From contig NZ_CP015136.1 in NCBI RefSeq assembly GCF_001618865.1, forward strand, positions 4,313,001 to 4,377,000: a DNA stretch of 64,000 nt, written 5' to 3'. How positions within the stretch are numbered: the stretch's first letter is position 1; each line of letters starts with the position of its first letter. This document shows positions 60,292-64,000 of this stretch, piece after piece. The notes beneath the pieces are model-generated. The model saw nothing but the letters and a program-made list of their open reading frames with translations. It searched no databases and was not told the origin of the DNA. Both the position numbers and the translations under genes were made by a program. The stretch is from Luteitalea pratensis. Lineage in GTDB: Bacteria > Acidobacteriota > Vicinamibacteria > Vicinamibacterales > Vicinamibacteraceae.

Positions 60292-62169
60292 TCAGAGAAG
60301 CCCGCGGGCCCCGAGGGCGTCCTCGAGCTGGTCCACGAGCGTGTCGAGCAGCGCGCCGACGGCGCCGACCGTCGACCGATCCGCCAGGTCGATGCCCGCG
60401 CGCTGCAACAGCGTCATCGGATAGTCGCTCCCACCAGCCGCGAGCAGGTCCAGGTAGCGCGCGATCGTCCCTTCCCGGGTTGCCGCGTCGGCATCGCGCA
60501 GCCCCACCAGCAGGCGGGCGCTCGACGCGTAACACGTGGCGTACTGATACACATAGTACGGCGAGCCGAAAAAATGCGGGATGCGCGCCCACGTCAACCG
60601 CGACAGGGGGTCGTAGTCGATCGCGTCGCCGTGGTAGGCGCGCAGCGTCGTGTCGTAGAGGGTACTGAGGACGTCGGCGGTGACCGGTTCCCCCGCCTCG
60701 ACGAGGCGATGCGCCTGCAGTTCCCAATCGGCAAACATCACCTGCGTGAAGAACGTGCCAGTGATGCCATCGATGGCGTGCTGGAGGAGGACGATACGCT
60801 CGAGTGGATCGGTCGCGTGCGAGAGCCGGTAGTCGAGCAGGAGCGCCTCGCTCAGCGTCGACGGCACCTCGGCGACGAAGATGGTGTAGTCGGAGTACAC
60901 GAATGGCTGGCGCTCGTGCGACAGCACCGTGTGCATGGAGTGTCCCATCTCGTGCGCGAGCGTGAAGGCGGCATCGAGTGTGTCGTTGTAGTTCATGAGC
61001 ACGTACGGGTGGACGCCGTACACCGGCGCCGAGTAGGCACCCGAGCGCTTGCCGTCGTTCTCGTAGATGTCCACCCAGCGGCTTTCGAAGCCGGCGGCAA
61101 GGCGCTGCTGGTACTGCCGGCCGAGCGGCGCGACGGATGCCACGATCCACTCCACCACCTGCTGATACGGGTAGTGCTCGGTGAAGTCCACCAGCGGGAT
61201 CGACCCGTCGTACAGGTGATACGTGTCGAGCCTGAGCGCGCGGCGCCGCAGCTTCTCGTACCGCTGGTAGGCCGAGATGTTGGCGCGCGCCGAGGCGATC
61301 AGGTTCTCGACGACGGCAACGGGGATGTTGTCGCCGTGGAGAGCGGCCTCGAGCGTCGATGCGTAGCCGCGCGCACGCGCCTGGTACCAGTCGCGCTGCA
61401 GGACGCCGTTGTACAGCGCCGCATACGTGTTGAGCGACACCTCGAAGGCGCCGTGGTGCGCCTCGAAGGCACGGGCCCGATCGGTCTGCACCCTGTTGGT
61501 CGCGAGCAGCGCCCGATAGCGCGCATAGGTGACCTGCACCTTCTCGCCGGTAGTGAGTTCGATCGTCGCAAAGCGCATGTCCGCTGTCGAGAGCGCTTCG
61601 TATGCATCGTCGGGGACCCGCGTGAGTTGCGTGGCGAGCGAGAGCAGGTGCTCGCCACGCTCGTCGAGGACGTGTTCCTGCTGCCGGAACAGCGATTCGA
61701 TCATGAAGCGATAGAGCGCCAGCCCGCTGTCGGCATCCATCCAGCCGCGCAGCGTCTCGAGTGGCAGCGCGAGGACCTCGGGGTTGAACCACGCCGTCGA
61801 CTGCCGCCACTGTGCGAACAGCAGTTGCACCTGCTGGCGCCTGGCCCCGATCTGGTTGTCGCGTTGATCCTCGTCGTGCGCGAGGGACGCGAAGTACCAC
61901 ACCTTGTAGGCCAGCTGGCCCATGGTGTCGCTCTCGCGCAACGCGTCGAGCAGCGCCGCGGCGCCGCCGGCGAGCGTACCCTTGCGCGCGCCGTAGGCCT
62001 GGACGCGCCGTTCCAGGTCGTCATACGCCTCGCGCCATGCTTCCCATGACGTGAAGATGTCGGCCAGGTTCCAGCGCTCGGGCTCAGGGACGTCGGGACG
62101 GGCACGAGAACCAGCGGGGGCCGAGGCGAAGGTGGTGTCGAACAAGAGGCCGGGCACGGGAGCAGTCAC
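60292..62169 (-). CDS. pepF: Oligoendopeptidase F (peptidase M3)
   Basis: This 625-residue zinc peptidase cleaves short peptides in the cytoplasm. H406EMGH410 is the zinc-binding motif, and SHERQPFVYSDYTIFVAEVPSTLSEAL contains the third ligand glutamate; YQYATCYASSARL and GGSDYPMTLLQRAGID near the C-terminus are typical of PepF. The family average is 600-620 residues. GTG 62169 is chosen because TAGGAT (62177-62182, minus strand) ends 7 nt upstream and no Shine-Dalgarno is seen; longer frames lack homology. It heads an operon with the threonine dehydrogenase. Confidence 0.93.
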   Translation of the reverse strand: MTAPVPGLLFDTTFASAPAGSRARPDVPEPERWNLADIFTSWEAWREAYDDLERRVQAYGARKGTLAGGAAALLDALRESDTMGQLAYKVWYFASLAHDEDQRDNQIGARRQQVQLLFAQWRQSTAWFNPEVLALPLETLRGWMDADSGLALYRFMIESLFRQQEHVLDERGEHLLSLATQLTRVPDDAYEALSTADMRFATIELTTGEKVQVTYARYRALLATNRVQTDRARAFEAHHGAFEVSLNTYAALYNGVLQRDWYQARARGYASTLEAALHGDNIPVAVVENLIASARANISAYQRYEKLRRRALRLDTYHLYDGSIPLVDFTEHYPYQQVVEWIVASVAPLGRQYQQRLAAGFESRWVDIYENDGKRSGAYSAPVYGVHPYVLMNYNDTLDAAFTLAHEMGHSMHTVLSHERQPFVYSDYTIFVAEVPSTLSEALLLDYRLSHATDPLERIVLLQHAIDGITGTFFTQVMFADWELQAHRLVEAGEPVTADVLSTLYDTTLRAYHGDAIDYDPLSRLTWARIPHFFGSPYYVYQYATCYASSARLLVGLRDADAATREGTIARYLDLLAAGGSDYPMTLLQRAGIDLADRSTVGAVGALLDTLVDQLEDALGARGLL

Positions 62170-62310
62170 GCCGGCGATCCTACCGGAACCGGAACAGGCC
62201 GGGCTACACTTGCGCCGCAATATGGCCTGGGTGAGGGCGGCTCTGCTGGCAGCCCGGCGAGGCGTCCGACGTCCACGACCCGAGGGACGATTCAGAGACG
62301 AGGATGCAAC

Positions 62311-62871
62311 GTGGATCGCAACGACTACATCCTGTTCAGCGGTGGGGCCCCCGGGGCCGAGGCCGAGTTCGGCGCGCAAGCGGAGCGGTACGGCATCGAG
62401 GAGGTGAACTTCGGCTTCGAAGGACACATCACGGTCCGCAACCGCGGCCTGCGCATCCTCAACCACGAAGAGCTGAAGGCGGGCGACGTGAGCCTCGCGT
62501 ACGTGTCGCAGCTCATGAATCGCCGCTACTCGGACACGCCGACGTTCCGCAAGGTCCTGCAGAGCATCTGGTACCAGGTCAACGCCGGGCAGGACATCTT
62601 CGTCGTCGGCACGATCCTGCCCGACACCCATGTCAAGGGCGGCACCGGATGGGGCGCGGAGTTCGCCAAACTCTGCAACAAGCCACTGCACGTCTACGAT
62701 CAGGAGAAGGACACCTGGTTCACGTGGGATGAGCGGCAGTGGGTGGCGCGCACGGGCTCGGACCTGCCGACGATTCAGCACGCGCACTTCACGGGCACCG
62801 GCACACGCACTCTGACCGACGCGGGCAAGACAGCCATTTCCGCACTGTTCGAGCGGTCCTTCCAGGCGTGA
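62311..62871 (+). CDS. SLOG-like Rossmann-fold protein (186 aa)
   Basis: The start SGGAPGAEAEFGAQAERYGI resembles the nucleotide-binding loop of SLOG/DprA-like (YpsA-type) Rossmann proteins, and further family-like blocks follow: FEGHITVRNRGLR, VSLAYVSQLMNRR, SIWYQVNAGQDIFVVGTI, VKGGTGWGAEFAKL and VYDQEKDTWFTWDE. SLOG domains bind or process nucleotide-like ligands; no catalytic role is known here. GTG 62311 has GAGGA about 7 nt upstream. The TGA overlaps the GTG of the secreted esterase gene, an odd pairing of a cytoplasmic nucleotide-binding protein with an exported hydrolase. Confidence 0.65.
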   Translation: MDRNDYILFSGGAPGAEAEFGAQAERYGIEEVNFGFEGHITVRNRGLRILNHEELKAGDVSLAYVSQLMNRRYSDTPTFRKVLQSIWYQVNAGQDIFVVGTILPDTHVKGGTGWGAEFAKLCNKPLHVYDQEKDTWFTWDERQWVARTGSDLPTIQHAHFTGTGTRTLTDAGKTAISALFERSFQA

Positions 62872-64000
62872 CCGGCATGGGTGCGCGCCTGCTGCTGGCG
62901 GGACTGCTGCTGGCGGGCTGGGCGCCCGCACACGCGCAGCAGTCTGCGCCGCTCACGCCACAAGCCCTCGATGCGGCCCTGGCCGCCGCGCCGCAAGGCG
63001 CCGACGCGGAACGGCTGGCCGACCGCGTCCGCGAATGGTTCGGTGGCAGCCAACGCCTGCTCGCCGGATCGGCGGCGCCGAAGATCGAGAGTCTGCAGGT
63101 CGCCTGGGCGATCGAGGTGCCAGCCGGGGCCACCACCGACACGGACGTACCGATCGTCGAGTCAGACGCCGTGCACTTCACGCGCCGGCTGACGCGCATC
63201 GGCACGACGAGTGTCTACGCGACTGTCGCCTCGCTGGCGCATGGTGATGCGTTCACGTGGCATTTCACGCAAGGCACGCGTCGGCTCGGTGGCGGTCAAC
63301 TCGAGGTCTACGAGACGCATGCCGATAGCGTCGAACACTCGGGAGTTCCGCGAGGCGTCGTGACGCAGCAGGCGCCGTGGAAGAGCACCATCTTCGATGG
63401 CACCACGCGCGACTGGTGGGTCTACGTGCCCGCGCAGTACACGGCCGGCACACCGGCGGCGGTGATGGTGTTCCAGGACGGCGCGGGGGTGCGGACCTTC
63501 GTCCCCACCGTGTTCGACAACCTGATCGCCCGTGGCGAGATGCCGGTGACCGTGGGCATCTTCATCGAACCGGGTGTCTTTGCCGACGGCCGGCGCAATC
63601 GCAGCGTCGAGTACGACACGCTGTCGGACAAGTACGCGCGCTTTCTCCTCGAGGAGATCCTGCCGGCAGTCGAGAAGACGGTGGCGCTGCGCCACGACGC
63701 CGCGGGCCGTGCCATCGCCGGCGCCAGCAGCGGCGGCATCTGCGCGTTCACCGCGGCCTGGGAGCGCCCCGACGCCTTCGGCAAGGTCGTGTCCTGGATC
63801 GGCAGCTTCACGAACATCGCCAGCGGCACGTCGTTGCGGGAGGGCGGTCACAACTACCAGGCCCTGGTGCGCAAGACACCGCAAAAGCCGATCCGTGTGT
63901 TCCTCCAGGACGGCGCCAACGACCTCGACAACGTCCATGGCAACTGGCCGCTCGCCAACCTCACGCTCGCGAGCTCCCTCGCGTACGCGGGCTACGACCA
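62868..64000 (+). CDS. Secreted esterase of the enterochelin-esterase type, 3' end outside the window
   Basis: The frame is open to the right edge (377 codons visible). It may start at GTG 62868, overlapping the previous stop (GTGA), or at ATG 62877; both give the signal peptide GARLLLAGLLLAGWAPAHAQ. Residues about 30-160 are a beta-rich N-terminal domain (ESLQVAWAIEVPAGATT, TRIGTTSVYATVASLAHGD). The esterase domain follows: RDWWVYVPAQYTAGTPAAVMVFQDG, and AGASSGGICAFTAA with the nucleophile serine, then VFLQDGANDLDN. It is of the same superfamily as the gene at 38072 but longer and with a fuller N-domain. The histidine region lies beyond the window. Confidence 0.8.
   Translation, partial: MTGMGARLLLAGLLLAGWAPAHAQQSAPLTPQALDAALAAAPQGADAERLADRVREWFGGSQRLLAGSAAPKIESLQVAWAIEVPAGATTDTDVPIVESDAVHFTRRLTRIGTTSVYATVASLAHGDAFTWHFTQGTRRLGGGQLEVYETHADSVEHSGVPRGVVTQQAPWKSTIFDGTTRDWWVYVPAQYTAGTPAAVMVFQDGAGVRTFVPTVFDNLIARGEMPVTVGIFIEPGVFADGRRNRSVEYDTLSDKYARFLLEEILPAVEKTVALRHDAAGRAIAGASSGGICAFTAAWERPDAFGKVVSWIGSFTNIASGTSLREGGHNYQALVRKTPQKPIRVFLQDGANDLDNVHGNWPLANLTLASSLAYAGYD

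Noticed and set aside
59140-62049. Long plus-strand open frame (about 969 codons) across the threonine dehydrogenase and pepF region
   Set aside because: It is antisense to two well-supported minus-strand genes and has no domain-like pattern.

Overview
The window is GC-rich (roughly two thirds G+C) bacterial chromosome, densely packed with housekeeping and envelope genes. No tRNA, rRNA, CRISPR array, prophage or transposase was seen. The gene content fits a soil Acidobacteriota lineage, probably the Vicinamibacterales (Luteitalea/Vicinamibacter-like): paired imidazolonepropionase-like amidohydrolases, a bactofilin, biosynthetic SpeA, type III glutamine synthetase, CadC-like regulators fused to TolB propellers, and secreted repeat proteins ending in LATRLPDPP. 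That placement is inference from family knowledge, not from a marker gene.

Layout. 1-5.3 kb: the end of an unknown gene, a divergent pair of small genes that share a CATG start, and a translationally coupled operon of three secreted amidohydrolases closed by a terminator. 5.4-14 kb: bactofilin, arginine decarboxylase, a long DUF349 protein on the minus strand, then a MATE exporter followed closely by an adrenodoxin-reductase-like flavoprotein. 14-24 kb: topoisomerase IV subunits ParC and ParE, separated by a ceramidase-like lipoprotein, a small helical protein and glutamine synthetase III. 24-30.4 kb: a TonB-dependent receptor and a decaying cluster of secreted beta-sandwich repeat genes. 30.4-38 kb: an SGNH/MBOAT O-acetylation pair, then the 2-oxoglutarate dehydrogenase E1 and E2 genes. 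38-48 kb: esterase, peroxiredoxin plus ChaN-PDZ pair, a minus-strand operon RidA - dipeptidase - endonuclease/phosphatase-like protein, a GntP permease, a CadC-TolB regulator and a two-lobed retropepsin. 48-55.7 kb: the methionine cycle (ahcY, metH) with two ArsR-methyltransferase fusion regulators that look like the SahR type. 55.8-59 kb: a five-gene operon of small membrane proteins, a LiaF-like protein, a LytS-type kinase and a LytTR regulator. 59-64 kb: threonine dehydrogenase, oligoendopeptidase F, a SLOG-like protein and a truncated secreted esterase.

The most unusual feature is the intergenic DNA. Two repeat classes recur. The first is short-period (mostly 7 bp, sometimes 8 or 9) direct arrays. 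At least five loci carry them as facing inverted pairs around a core (about 7.86, 14.0, 18.6, 33.1 and 44.9 kb), and several arrays begin at or contain the stop codon of a neighbouring gene. The sequence of the short unit differs from locus to locus. The second is GTAG-headed hairpins with 9-10 bp stems and 2-4 nt loops, usually as inverted pairs; these resemble the REP/BIME elements mobilised by RAYT transposases. In at least two cases the GTAG supplies a gene's TAG stop.

Many genes seem to lack a Shine-Dalgarno sequence and instead have a TANNNT -10-like box 6-12 nt before the start codon, which suggests leaderless transcripts. Other genes are coupled by ATGA, GTGA or TGATG overlaps.
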